64,000 nt of DNA. It comes from Mycobacterium celatum. Its GTDB lineage: Bacteria > Actinomycetota > Actinomycetes > Mycobacteriales > Mycobacteriaceae. Positions within the stretch are counted from its first letter, which is position 1, and every line of letters begins with the position of its first letter. The notes below the pieces were generated by a model. That model was not told the origin of the DNA. It made no database searches and was given only the letters and a program-made list of their open reading frames with translations. The position numbers and the translations under genes are program-made. The stretch spans positions 1-64,000 of the forward strand of contig NZ_LQOM01000015.1 of NCBI RefSeq assembly GCF_002101595.1. Reading direction: 5' to 3'. Shown here in pieces: positions 50,036 to 58,685 of this stretch.

Positions 50036-50446
50036 ATGAGCTCCGCCAAGCGCAAATGGATGGCGACAGCCGCCGTGACCGCCGCCGCCGTTGGCCTACA
50101 GTTAACTCCGCCGATCGCGTCCGCGGACCTGCACAACGTCACCTATATCGCCCGCATCGACGGGGTCGCCCCCGGCGGCCAGGCCACGTTCCGTATCCAC
50201 GACGACGAGACCAGCAGCACCGGGCTGAGCTCAATGCCCGGCAACGCCTTCGAGGCGAATACCGTGCTGGCCGATCCGAGCAAGGCGGGCATGCAGGTGT
50301 CGGTCCCGTGGCCGTATGGGGCGAACGTCCATTGCGAGATCGACGTCGACGACAACGTCGCCGCGCAGGTCGACCGGTCGATCGGGCTGATGCTGGCCAA
50401 CAACGACCCCAACCGGGTGGTGTCCTGCGGGGCCCCGCTGAGCTAG
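50036..50446 (+). CDS. Small secreted protein of unknown function
   Basis: A 136-residue protein with a signal peptide: basic KRKWM, a hydrophobic stretch AAVTAAAVGLQL and a probable cleavage after ASA near residue 30. The mature part has two cysteines (HCEIDVDD and VVSCGAPLS) that may form a disulfide. The layout resembles small exported mycobacterial proteins of the MmpS size class, but I do not recognise a family. It converges on coaE with a 3-bp gap. Confidence 0.78.
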   Translation: MSSAKRKWMATAAVTAAAVGLQLTPPIASADLHNVTYIARIDGVAPGGQATFRIHDDETSSTGLSSMPGNAFEANTVLADPSKAGMQVSVPWPYGANVHCEIDVDDNVAAQVDRSIGLMLANNDPNRVVSCGAPLS

Positions 50447-50449
50447 GGG

Positions 50450-51550
50450 TTACGGCCGCCAGCCGGTCGTGTCGGCCCATTCCCACGCCCGCTGATAAGT
50501 GTCCTGAAAGTAGTCTGCTACATCGGGATTGGCGCGATGCCAGTCCACCAGCAGCAGCGCGTACTGCTGGTTGGGCCAGCCGTCGACCCGCAGATGAACA
50601 CGGGTCGGACGGCCCGGATCGGCGGAGCCGTGAATTCGCTTGCGCCACAAGCCGGGGTTGTCGGTGAGTGGCGCGTCCGCGGTGATGTCGTCGATGCGCG
50701 GATAACCCGCGGGCAGTAGTGTCTCGGCGAGTTCGTCTGCGGCGGCGAGGGATTCCACTGTGACCTGGATGTCGATGACGTCTTCCGCGTCCAGGCCGGG
50801 TACTGCGGTTGCGCCGATGTGGTCGACCCGCAACGCTTTTGACCCGCAGGCCGTTTTGAGCCGCGCGACGATGCGCTGCGCCTGCTCTGGCCAGCTCGGG
50901 TCGGCCGGGACGACGTGTGTCGGTGCTTCGACCACCCGGCGCGCACTGAGATTGTGTGCAAAAGGCACGATCCGGTGATTCCACACCTCGCGGGCCTGAT
51001 CGGCCAACTCCTCCGGCGTGCCGGAATTGTCCAGCCACACATCGGCGACGGCGCGACGCGCTTCGTCGTCGGCCTGCGCAGCGATGCGGGCGCGGGCGTC
51101 GTCTTCGTCCATGCCGCGTTGTTCGACCAGTCGCCGCACCCGTACTTCGGCGTCGGCGTGCACGACGACGACAAGCGGGAACAGCGGCGCCATCTGCGAC
51201 TCCACCAGCAGCGGAATGTCTTCGACGATCACGGCCTCGTCGGGCACGGCCGCGATGATTTCCTCGCGGCGCTTGCCGACCAGCGGATGAACGATTCCGT
51301 TGAGCGTCTTGCGGGCCTCGTCGTCTTGGAAAGCCTTGGCCGCCAACGCCGGCCGGTCCAGTGACCCGTCCGGCTGCAGAATGTCGTCGCCGAACGCCTC
51401 GACGAGCGCCGCCAATCCTTCGGACCCGGGTTCGACCACCTCGCGGGCGATCACGTCGGCGTCGACGATGACCCCACCGCATTGCTGGAAGGTGGCGGTT
51501 ACCGACGACTTCCCGGCACCGATACCGCCGGTCAGCCCGATCCTCAGCAT
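50450..51550 (-). CDS. coaE: Dephospho-CoA kinase fused to a GrpB-like domain
   Basis: A 366-residue two-domain protein. Residues 1-200 are dephospho-CoA kinase, the last step of CoA synthesis, with P-loop GLTGGIGAGKSS and the DADVIAREVVEPGS block. From about residue 210 a GrpB/UPF0157 domain of nucleotidyltransferase fold follows, with DHIGATAVPGLDAEDVIDIQ. The fusion is known in mycobacteria, where the second domain is thought to aid folding or function of the first. It lies 78 bp downstream of rpsA on the same strand. Confidence 0.95.
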   Translation of the reverse strand: MLRIGLTGGIGAGKSSVTATFQQCGGVIVDADVIAREVVEPGSEGLAALVEAFGDDILQPDGSLDRPALAAKAFQDDEARKTLNGIVHPLVGKRREEIIAAVPDEAVIVEDIPLLVESQMAPLFPLVVVVHADAEVRVRRLVEQRGMDEDDARARIAAQADDEARRAVADVWLDNSGTPEELADQAREVWNHRIVPFAHNLSARRVVEAPTHVVPADPSWPEQAQRIVARLKTACGSKALRVDHIGATAVPGLDAEDVIDIQVTVESLAAADELAETLLPAGYPRIDDITADAPLTDNPGLWRKRIHGSADPGRPTRVHLRVDGWPNQQYALLLVDWHRANPDVADYFQDTYQRAWEWADTTGWRP

Positions 51551-51560
51551 GCTGCTACAC

Positions 51561-51617
51561 CGAGATCGACTTTTTGCCGCGAATTACTCGCACTTTTTCT
51601 GCAAAACGTCAATCTCG
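51561..51617. repeat. Inverted repeat between rpsA and coaE
   Basis: Arms CGAGATCGACTTTTTGC (51561-51577) and GCAAAACGTCAATCTCG (51601-51617) are inverted with 15 of 17 matches and a 23-bp loop. It lies between two minus-strand genes and may process or attenuate the rpsA transcript before coaE. Confidence 0.65.
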
Positions 51618-51628
51618 GCGACCAAGAA

Positions 51629-53074
51629 CTAGGCGCTGCCGGCGAGCTTCTCCCGCAGCGCGGCAAGTTGCGCGTCGCTGGCCAGCGAACCGCCGCTGGA
51701 CTGATCGTCGTCTGACGACCCGTTGGCCGGGCCGGAACCGTGCTCGGCCTCGGCGTGCTCGGCGGCGGCGAACTTCTCCATCTGCGCGGTGTGCATCTTG
51801 TGCCGCCGCTCGGCCTCGGCGTAGCGGGCCTCCCACTCGGCGCGCTGCTTTTCGAAACCTTCGAGCCACTCGTTGGTTTCGGGGTCGAAGCCCTCCGGGA
51901 AGATGTAGTTGCCCTGCTCGTCGTAGGAATCGGCCATGCCGTACTTGGCCGGGTCGAACTCTTCGGTGTAGTCCTCGTTGGCCTGCTTGAGCGACAACGA
52001 GATCCGGCGACGCTCCAGGTCGATGTCGATGACCTTCACCATCGCGTCGTCGCCGACCGCGACCACCTGGTCCGGCACCTCGACGTGGCGCTCCGCCAGC
52101 TCGGAGATGTGGACCAGACCCTCGATGCCCTCCTCGACACGGACGAACGCGCCGAACGGCACCAGCTTGGTGACCTTGCCCGGCACGATCTGGCCGATGG
52201 CGTGGGTGCGGGCGAAGTGCCGCCACGGGTCTTCCTGAGTTGCCTTGAGCGACAACGAAACCCGCTCGCGGTCCATGTCGACGTCGAGCACCTCGACGGT
52301 GACCTCGTCGCCGACCTGCACCACCTCGGACGGGTGATCGATGTGCTTCCAGGAAAGTTCCGAGACGTGCACCAGGCCGTCCACACCGCCGAGGTCGACG
52401 AACGCGCCGAAGTTGACGATCGACGACACCACACCCTTGCGGATGGCGCCCTTCTGCAGCTGGTTGAGGAATTCGCTGCGCACCTCGGACTGGGTCTGCT
52501 CCAGCCAGGCGCGGCGGCTCAGCACCACGTTGTTGCGATTCTTGTCCAGCTCGATGATCTTGGCTTCGATCTCCTTGCCGATGTACGGCTGCAGATCACG
52601 CACGCGGCGCATCTCGACCAGCGAGGCGGGCAGGAAGCCGCGCAGCCCGATGTCGAGGATCAGGCCACCCTTGACGACCTCGATGACGGTGCCCTTGACG
52701 GCCTCGTCCTTCTCCTTGAGCTCCTCGATCGTGCCCCACGCCCGCTCGTACTGTGCGCGCTTCTTGGACAGGATCAGCCGGCCCTCTTTGTCCTCCTTGG
52801 TGAGAACCAGGGCCTCGACCTTGTCGCCGACGGACACCACCTCGTTGGGGTCGACGTCGTGTTTGATGGACAGCTCGCGGGAGGGGATGACCCCTTCTGT
52901 CTTGTAGCCGATGTCGAGCAGGACCTCGTCCCGGTCAACCTTGACTATGGTCCCTTCGACGATGTCGCCATCGTTGAAGTATTTGATTGTTTTGTCGATG
53001 GCGGCGAGAAAGTCCTCGCTCGAGCCGATGTCGTTGACGGCTACTTGGGGCGAGGTGACGGTGGGACTCGGCAT
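51629..53074 (-). CDS. rpsA: 30S ribosomal protein S1
   Basis: A 481-residue S1 with four S1 RNA-binding repeats (about 33-105, 120-188, 205-277, 290-365). Clear examples are GDIVEGTIVKVDRDEVLLDI, GVVSSIVNFGAFVDLGGVDG and GKVTKLVPFGAFVRVEEGIE. The actinobacterial C-terminal tail is acidic. Length equals the M. tuberculosis protein. ATG 53074 (MPSPTVTSPQ) is used; the frame to 53149 adds unrelated sequence. A hairpin lies 120 bp upstream. Confidence 0.97.
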   Translation of the reverse strand: MPSPTVTSPQVAVNDIGSSEDFLAAIDKTIKYFNDGDIVEGTIVKVDRDEVLLDIGYKTEGVIPSRELSIKHDVDPNEVVSVGDKVEALVLTKEDKEGRLILSKKRAQYERAWGTIEELKEKDEAVKGTVIEVVKGGLILDIGLRGFLPASLVEMRRVRDLQPYIGKEIEAKIIELDKNRNNVVLSRRAWLEQTQSEVRSEFLNQLQKGAIRKGVVSSIVNFGAFVDLGGVDGLVHVSELSWKHIDHPSEVVQVGDEVTVEVLDVDMDRERVSLSLKATQEDPWRHFARTHAIGQIVPGKVTKLVPFGAFVRVEEGIEGLVHISELAERHVEVPDQVVAVGDDAMVKVIDIDLERRRISLSLKQANEDYTEEFDPAKYGMADSYDEQGNYIFPEGFDPETNEWLEGFEKQRAEWEARYAEAERRHKMHTAQMEKFAAAEHAEAEHGSGPANGSSDDDQSSGGSLASDAQLAALREKLAGSA

Positions 53075-53196
53075 ATGGGGGGTTGCTCCGGACAGGTTGG
53101 GTCGTAGGGACAGGTGTTTAGTACCCGTCGAGGCTACTCGACTGTGCACACGCTGGCCAAACTTGGCCTGCTCAACTGGTGTCGCGCGCCGACCGT

Positions 53197-53238
53197 AACG
53201 TCAAGGCGAAATTCCGGGTCGGAATTCGCTGTGACGTT
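53197..53238. repeat. Hairpin between the carotenoid oxygenase and rpsA
   Basis: Arms AACGTCAAGGCGAAATTCC (53197-53215) and GGAATTCGCTGTGACGTT (53221-53238) are inverted, with one indel and a 5-nt loop. It lies in the 187-bp gap between two minus-strand genes and may terminate the oxygenase transcript before the rpsA promoter. Confidence 0.65.
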
Positions 53239-53261
53239 CCATTCGCCGACGTCAGAGGCGG

Positions 53262-54767
53262 CTAGCGGGTCACCCGGCGGGCCACTCGGCTGGTGAACAC
53301 GCCGTGATAGCTCATCGGCACGTGGAATGGCAGCCACGCCTCGGCGATCGGCCCGTCGTCCACATGTGCCGCGTCGAGGACGATCAACCTGCTGCGATGC
53401 TGCGATTCGTCATACCCGACGGTGAGCAGCCAGCCGTCGTCCTCCGCGATGCCGCCCGGCCGGGACACAAACGTCGGCTCCACCAGCATGTGCCCGGCCG
53501 GGCAGTAGGCCTGGACGGCGCCGGTGTGTTGGTCGACCCGCGCGACACCTTGGCCCTGAAACCGGCCCGGGTCCTGCACGGCCACGTAGGACACCGTGTG
53601 CGGCAGCGTGGAGCGCCGCTGGTCGATCTGCGGAAACTCGCAGCCGAAGTCGGCCAGCGGCTCTCGTGTCACCCGGCCCGACGGGGTGATGCGGAACCGG
53701 GTCAGAACCACCGCGTCCTCGATCGCTCCGTAGCCGTCAATTTGCGCGATGTCCGAGCGGATGTGCGCGGTGTAGTTCTTCATCCCGTCGTAGGTCTGTG
53801 GGGCGAACCGCGGCAGTTCGACGACGACGTCGTCGCCGTCGTCGTGGGCGTTGGTGAAATGCCAGTGGTAGAACGGATCGGTCTCGACCACCCGGATCCG
53901 GCTTCCGTCGCGAGGGGCGAGCACGAAGTACGACGGCGTATCGCGCTTGAAACGCATGGAATCCCAATAGGATTGGTATCCGGTCAGCGCCCACGGGTTG
54001 ATCCGCAGCGGTGACACCACGAAGATCGCGTAGCGCTGCGTCAGCGCCATGTCGTGCACGACGCCCATCCCCGGCAGCGGCACGGCGCGCAGATAGCGGG
54101 TCACGCCGTCGGCGCCGGTCTCGTAGAGCCGCAAGCGCACCCGGGGCACTGCCTCTGCAAGCAGGTCACGCAGCCGCATCCGGCGGACATCGATGCGCGG
54201 GAAGTACGGGTCGAACCCGAAGTTGACCCTGGTGTTGGCGATCGGGTCGTAGGTGTAGTGCGCCGAATATGCCCGGACCGGCCCTTTGAGCACCCCGCCG
54301 AGGTCGCACAGTCCGCGGGTGGCCAGGGTGTCGAGGTCCAGCTCATGAGGCCGTCCGCCCTCCCACAACGCCAGCAGTTGGCCCGGGTTGACCATGACGC
54401 TGGTGTTGGCGGTGTTGGCCGGCAGTCGCAGCGCGTTGCGCAGCACGCCGCCGCGGCGCTGATGGGTGAAGCCGCGATCCACCAGGCGCCCGGCCGCCAT
54501 CGACCTCAGGTAGTGCTTGGTGCGCACGAACCGGTTGCGGAAGCACACCCCCGAACCGTCGAGCACGAATGCGCTGACCATGCCGTCGGCGTCGAAAATG
54601 CTTTCCACCTCCGAGGATCCGACGTTCCAACGGCCGGATCCGTTGCGGTACAGGGTGCCGATGAGGCCGTCGGGCAAAGTGCCGGTGATTTCGGTCACGT
54701 CGACGTCGCATTCGCCGACGATGCTCTCCCAATACCGCGAGGGGATTTGAACGTCCGCCAGGACCAT
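53262..54767 (-). CDS. Carotenoid cleavage oxygenase
   Basis: A 501-residue non-heme iron dioxygenase of the RPE65/carotenoid oxygenase family. The four iron-binding histidines are visible: His170 (AYSAHYTYD), His238 (GVVHDMALT), His303 (YHWHFTNAH) and His488 (MSYHGVF). The start GTLPDGLIGTLYRNGSGRW is the family's N-terminal motif. ATG 54767 lies 17 bp after the TetR stop. Relatives in M. tuberculosis (Rv0654) cleave carotenoids and sit beside a TetR gene; here the pair is located between rpsA and polA. It cleaves carotenoids or apocarotenoids by inference. Confidence 0.9.
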   Translation of the reverse strand: MVLADVQIPSRYWESIVGECDVDVTEITGTLPDGLIGTLYRNGSGRWNVGSSEVESIFDADGMVSAFVLDGSGVCFRNRFVRTKHYLRSMAAGRLVDRGFTHQRRGGVLRNALRLPANTANTSVMVNPGQLLALWEGGRPHELDLDTLATRGLCDLGGVLKGPVRAYSAHYTYDPIANTRVNFGFDPYFPRIDVRRMRLRDLLAEAVPRVRLRLYETGADGVTRYLRAVPLPGMGVVHDMALTQRYAIFVVSPLRINPWALTGYQSYWDSMRFKRDTPSYFVLAPRDGSRIRVVETDPFYHWHFTNAHDDGDDVVVELPRFAPQTYDGMKNYTAHIRSDIAQIDGYGAIEDAVVLTRFRITPSGRVTREPLADFGCEFPQIDQRRSTLPHTVSYVAVQDPGRFQGQGVARVDQHTGAVQAYCPAGHMLVEPTFVSRPGGIAEDDGWLLTVGYDESQHRSRLIVLDAAHVDDGPIAEAWLPFHVPMSYHGVFTSRVARRVTR

Positions 54768-54770
54768 AAA

Positions 54771-54783
54771 AGACAGTCTGTCT
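54771..54783. promoter_or_regulatory. Perfect palindrome AGACAGTCTGTCT, likely TetR operator
   Basis: A 13-bp odd-length palindrome fills the 17-bp gap between the TetR stop and the carotenoid oxygenase ATG on the minus strand. It would overlap the ribosome-binding or promoter region of the oxygenase, a suitable place for repression by the adjacent TetR protein. Confidence 0.55.
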
Positions 54784-54784
54784 A

Positions 54785-55414
54785 TTATGCCATGCCGCTG
54801 TCAATACCTCGAATGTCTTCGGCTTTGAACGGCAGCGCGGCGCCGCCGTCCCAGCACAGGGCCGTGAGGTGCTCGACGAGCGCGGCCCGCGACATCGCCC
54901 CGGTGCGGCACCACCACTCGGCGGCGGCCACCGCGGATCCCACGATGGCCCGCGACCAGGGAGCGGCCGCCAGCCGGGCGTGGTCGGAGTCGAACGCCGT
55001 CGCCAGCATCTGCTCAACCGCGGCACCGAGTTGCTCGAAGACACTGGTCGACGGGTCGCCGCTCAACGCGCGGCAGAGGTTGGGCTCGTCGTGCATCCAC
55101 GCGCAGATCACGTCGAAGAACAACGCCATCCGCTGCCGAAGGTCGGTGGAACCGGCTGCGCGCGTGGTGATTTCACCGAGCAGGCGCTGCGCGGTGCGTT
55201 GACTCAACGCCGCCAGTAGCGCGTCGCGGTTGGGAAACATGGCATACACCGCGGACCGGACGAACCCGGCCTCGGCGGCGACGTCGCCCAGGCCCACCGA
55301 TGCCCCCTTGGCGCGGATCGCCTGTTCGGCCGCGTCGAGCAGCGCGGCGCGTCGCTCGTCGGGATTCACCCGGGAGCCGGCCGGGCGGCCACGACTGCGC
55401 TTGACCGGGCGCAT
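54785..55414 (-). CDS. TetR family transcriptional regulator
   Basis: A 209-residue regulator. The helix-turn-helix spans residues 20-65 (ALLDAAEQAIRAKGASVGLG, VAAEAGFVRSAVYAMFPNRD). The C-terminal ligand domain is TetR_C-like. ATG 55414 (MRPVKRSRGRPAGSR) begins 2 bp after the polA stop; the frame to 55495 overlaps polA. It probably controls the following carotenoid oxygenase through the palindrome at 54771, which is inference from position. Confidence 0.88.
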   Translation of the reverse strand: MRPVKRSRGRPAGSRVNPDERRAALLDAAEQAIRAKGASVGLGDVAAEAGFVRSAVYAMFPNRDALLAALSQRTAQRLLGEITTRAAGSTDLRQRMALFFDVICAWMHDEPNLCRALSGDPSTSVFEQLGAAVEQMLATAFDSDHARLAAAPWSRAIVGSAVAAAEWWCRTGAMSRAALVEHLTALCWDGGAALPFKAEDIRGIDSGMA

Positions 55415-55416
55415 GG

Positions 55417-58149
55417 TCAGTGCGCCGCTGCGTCCCAGGTGCGGCCGTAGCCCAGCGATACCTCCAGCGGCACGTCGAGCGGATAGGCGCCGCACATCTT
55501 GTCGCGCACCAGCGCCTCAAGCTGGTCCCGCTCCCCCTCGGCCACCTCGAACAGCAGCTCGTCGTGCACCTGCAGCAGCATCCGTGACTTGAGCCGCGCC
55601 GCCTTGAGCGCCTTGTCCACCTCGATCATCGCCACCTTGATGATGTCGGCGGCGCTGCCCTGGATGGGCGCGTTGAGCGCGGCCCGCTCCGCGGCCTCGC
55701 GGACCTGGCGGTTGCTGCTGTCCAGCTCGGGTAGGTAGCGCCGCCGGCCCAGCACCGTCGAGGTGTAGCCGTCCTTGCGGGCCTGCTCGACGACGGCGTG
55801 CAGATAGTCGCGGACGCCGCCGAAACGGGCGAAGTAGGCGTCCATCTGTTCCTTGGCTTCCTCGGTGGAGATCTTCAGCTGCTGCGACAGACCGTAGGCG
55901 CTCAGCCCGTAGGCCAGCCCGTAGGACATCGCCTTGACGCGGCGTCGCAGTTCGCCGGTGACCTCCTCGATCGGCACGCCGAATGCGCGGGACGCGACGA
56001 ACGAGTGCAGGTCCTCGCCGGTGCGGAACGCTTCGATCAGCCCGGAGTCCTGCGAGAGATGCGCCATGATCCGCATCTCGATCTGACTGTAGTCGGCGGT
56101 CATCAGCTCGCCGTAGCCCGCGCCCACCACGAACGCGTCCCGGATCTCGCGGCCGGCCTCGGTGCGGATCGGGATGTTCTGCAGGTTCGGTTCTGTCGAC
56201 GACAACCGCCCGGTCGCCGCGATGGTCTGGTTGAACGTGGTGTGGATACGTCCATCGGCGGCAACGGCATTCAGCAACCCGTCGACGGTGACCTTGAGCC
56301 GGGTGACGTCGCGGTGAGTGAGCAGATGCTGCAGGAACGGGTGGCCGGTCTTGTCGAACAGCGACTGGAGGGCGTCGGCATCGGTGGTATATCCGGTCTT
56401 GGTGCGCTTGGTTTTCGGCATCTCCAGCTCGTCGAACAGCACGACCTGAAGCTGTTTGGGTGAGCCGAGGTTGATCTGCTTGCCGATCACCGCATAGGCC
56501 GCTTCGGCGGCGTCGCGGATCTGGTCGCCGAATTGGCTTTGCAGCTCGGTCAACCGGTCGAGGTCGACGGCGATGCCGGCGGCTTCCATGCCCGCGAGCA
56601 CGCCCTGCACCGGCAACTCCATCTCGGCCAGCAAGGCCTGCGAGTCGATGCGGGCCAGTTCGGCGTCCAGCGCGTCGGCCAGGTCGGCGACCGCCTGGGC
56701 CCGCAGAATCGTGGTCTGGACGGCCTGGTCGTCGACGCCATCGCTATCATCCAGCAGCGAAAGTTGCTGCTGCTCAGCGGTTTCCGCGCGCAACTCGCGG
56801 CGCAGGTAGCGCAGCGACAGGTCGTCGAGGGTGAAGCTGCGCTGGCCGGGCCGCACCAGGTAAGCGGCCAGGGCGGTGTCGGACGTGACGCCGTTGAGGG
56901 TCCAGCCGCGGCCGGCCAGGTCGTGGATGGCCAGCTTTGCCTCGTGCAACGCCTTCGGCTTGTCGTGGTCGGCGAGCCAGGCGGCCAGCGCCGTCTCGTC
57001 GTCGGGAGTCAGGGTGGCGGTGTCGACGTAGGCGCCGTCGCCGTCCGCGGCGGCGATGGCCAGCGCGCTTGCGTCGCCGTCGTAGGCCACGTGGGTGCCC
57101 ACCACCGCCAGCCCGGACCGCCGCCCGTCGCCGGCGTGCTCGGCCAGCCACTGCCCGACCGTGCCGGGTTCCAGCGCGCCGCCGCGCACGTCGAATCCCT
57201 CGTCGACCTCGGGCTCGACGGCCGCCAGCGTCTCGAACAGCCGGTCGCGCAGCACCCGGAATTCCAGGTGGTCGAACAGCTGGTGGATCTGGTCGCGGTC
57301 CCAGGGCTGCATGCGCAGCGTGTCGGGTGTCTGCGCCAGCGGCACCTCTCGGATCAGCTCGGTGAGTTCGCGGTTGCGCACCACGCTGGCCAGATGCGCC
57401 CGCAATGCGTCGCCCACTTTGCCTTTGACGGTGTCGACGTTGTCGACCAGCTCTTGCAGCGAGCCGTATTCGGCGATCCATTTGGTCGCCGTCTTCTCCC
57501 CCACGCCGGGGATGCCGGGCAGATTGTCGCTGGGATCACCACGCAGCGCGGCGAAATCGGGATATTGCTTAGGTGTCAACCCGTATTTTTCGACGACGGC
57601 CTCCGGGGTGAACCGGGTCAGCTCGCTCACGCCTTTGCGCGGGTAGAGCACCGTCACGTCGTCGCTGACCAGTTGCAGCGAGTCACGGTCGCCTGTGACC
57701 ACCAGCACCCGGTAGCCGTCTTTTTCGGCCTGGGTGGCCAGCGTGGCAATGATGTCGTCGGCTTCGAAACCGGGTTCGGCGAGCACGGTAATGCCCAGCG
57801 CGGCAAGAACTTCCTTGGTGACGTCGATCTGGCCGTGAAACTCGTCGGGGGTCGACGTGCGGTTGGCCTTGTACTCGGGGTAGCGGTCCGAGCGGAACGT
57901 TTGCCGCGACACGTCGAACGCGGCGGCGACGTGCGTCGGTTGTTCGTCGCGCAGCAGATTGATCAGCATCGCAGTGAACCCGTAGACCGCGTTGGTGGTC
58001 AGCCCGCCGGCGGTCTTGAAGTTTTCCGCCGGCAGCGCGTAGAACGCCCGGAACGCCAGCGAATTGCCGTCCAGCAGCATCAACGTCGGCTTGCCGTCAG
58101 CGGCCTGGCCGGGTTGCGTCTTGGCGCTTGCGGTCTTCGCTGGGCTCAC
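55417..58149 (-). CDS. polA: DNA polymerase I
   Basis: A 910-residue family A polymerase. The 5' nuclease domain covers about 20-310 (LLDGNSLAFRAFYAL, GDPSDNLPGIPGVGEKTA). The central 3'-5' exonuclease-like domain lacks the usual catalytic acidic motifs, as in other mycobacteria. The polymerase domain has motif A DYSQIEMRIMAHLS, motif B RRRVKAMSYGLAYG and motif C QVHDELLFEV. GTG 58149 follows TAGAGT by 7 nt, so the mRNA is likely leaderless; the longer frame to 58188 enters the shared promoter region. Confidence 0.96.
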   Translation of the reverse strand: MSPAKTASAKTQPGQAADGKPTLMLLDGNSLAFRAFYALPAENFKTAGGLTTNAVYGFTAMLINLLRDEQPTHVAAAFDVSRQTFRSDRYPEYKANRTSTPDEFHGQIDVTKEVLAALGITVLAEPGFEADDIIATLATQAEKDGYRVLVVTGDRDSLQLVSDDVTVLYPRKGVSELTRFTPEAVVEKYGLTPKQYPDFAALRGDPSDNLPGIPGVGEKTATKWIAEYGSLQELVDNVDTVKGKVGDALRAHLASVVRNRELTELIREVPLAQTPDTLRMQPWDRDQIHQLFDHLEFRVLRDRLFETLAAVEPEVDEGFDVRGGALEPGTVGQWLAEHAGDGRRSGLAVVGTHVAYDGDASALAIAAADGDGAYVDTATLTPDDETALAAWLADHDKPKALHEAKLAIHDLAGRGWTLNGVTSDTALAAYLVRPGQRSFTLDDLSLRYLRRELRAETAEQQQLSLLDDSDGVDDQAVQTTILRAQAVADLADALDAELARIDSQALLAEMELPVQGVLAGMEAAGIAVDLDRLTELQSQFGDQIRDAAEAAYAVIGKQINLGSPKQLQVVLFDELEMPKTKRTKTGYTTDADALQSLFDKTGHPFLQHLLTHRDVTRLKVTVDGLLNAVAADGRIHTTFNQTIAATGRLSSTEPNLQNIPIRTEAGREIRDAFVVGAGYGELMTADYSQIEMRIMAHLSQDSGLIEAFRTGEDLHSFVASRAFGVPIEEVTGELRRRVKAMSYGLAYGLSAYGLSQQLKISTEEAKEQMDAYFARFGGVRDYLHAVVEQARKDGYTSTVLGRRRYLPELDSSNRQVREAAERAALNAPIQGSAADIIKVAMIEVDKALKAARLKSRMLLQVHDELLFEVAEGERDQLEALVRDKMCGAYPLDVPLEVSLGYGRTWDAAAH

Positions 58150-58156
58150 GGCTTCA

Positions 58157-58162
58157 ACTCTA
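58157..58162 (-). promoter_or_regulatory. polA -10 element, leaderless arrangement
   Basis: TAGAGT on the minus strand ends 7 nt before the polA GTG. No Shine-Dalgarno sequence lies between, so transcription probably starts at the start codon. Confidence 0.55.
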
Positions 58163-58195
58163 GGCATCGGCTCCGACGTCGAGTCCACCGCCGCA

Positions 58196-58217
58196 AAACT
58201 GGAACACGTTTCAGTTT
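58196..58217. promoter_or_regulatory. KstR-type operator
   Basis: The core 58200-58213 reads TGGAACACGTTTCA, an exact match to the KstR consensus TnnAACnnGTTnnA, inside a longer near-palindrome with AAACTG/CAGTTT arms. It lies 28 bp before the GTG of the DUF35 gene and would cover the -35 region of a promoter with -10 TACGCT (58233-58238). KstR represses sterol catabolism genes; I recall the Rv1627c-Rv1628c pair among its targets. Confidence 0.8.
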
Positions 58218-58244
58218 CGCCGCTGTTCTCGGTACGCTGGCCGG

Positions 58245-58685
58245 GTGTCTGCAGCTATCCGCCAGGAACCGGCCGTCGACGGCTGGTTCGCGACCGACGA
58301 CTCTGGTTCGCCGCATCTGATCGGCGCCAAATGCCCGCAGTGCGGCACCTATGTGTTTCCGCCGCGCGCCAACAATTGCCCGAACCCCGCGTGCGACGGC
58401 GACCTGCTGGAGCCGGTCGCGCTGTCGCGGCGCGGCACGCTGTGGAGCTACACCGAAAACCGCTACGCCCCGCCGCCGCCGTACCCCTCGCCTGATCCGT
58501 TCGAGCCGTTCGCTGTCGCCGCGGTGCAACTGGCTGAGGAAGGGCTGATTGTGCTGGGCAAGGTGGTCGACGGCACACTGGCCGCCGACTTGAAGGTCGG
58601 CATGGAGATGGAACTGACCACCATGCCGCTATTTGTCGACGGCGACGGCGTCGAGCGGATCGTCTACGGCTGGAGGATCGCGTGA
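58245..58685 (+). CDS. DUF35 OB-fold zinc-ribbon protein (Rv1628c type)
   Basis: A 146-residue protein with an N-terminal rubredoxin-like zinc ribbon (CPQCGTYVFPP and NCPNPAC, four cysteines) and a C-terminal OB fold (LSRRGTLWSYTENRYAPPPP). DUF35 proteins are partners of thiolase-like enzymes and probably bind acyl-CoA. GTG 58245 follows TACGCT by 6 nt, so it is likely leaderless. Its stop overlaps the thiolase start by 4 bp, and both are placed behind a KstR-type operator. Confidence 0.9.
   Translation: MSAAIRQEPAVDGWFATDDSGSPHLIGAKCPQCGTYVFPPRANNCPNPACDGDLLEPVALSRRGTLWSYTENRYAPPPPYPSPDPFEPFAVAAVQLAEEGLIVLGKVVDGTLAADLKVGMEMELTTMPLFVDGDGVERIVYGWRIA

Noticed and set aside
50450..51550. CoaE-GrpB fusion as a novelty
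   Set aside because: The same two-domain protein is known from M. tuberculosis (Rv1631), so it is ordinary for the genus.
56533..58320. A 595-codon open frame on the plus strand opposite polA
   Set aside because: It is a shadow of polA on the reverse strand; it also covers the KstR-type operator and the start of the DUF35 gene.
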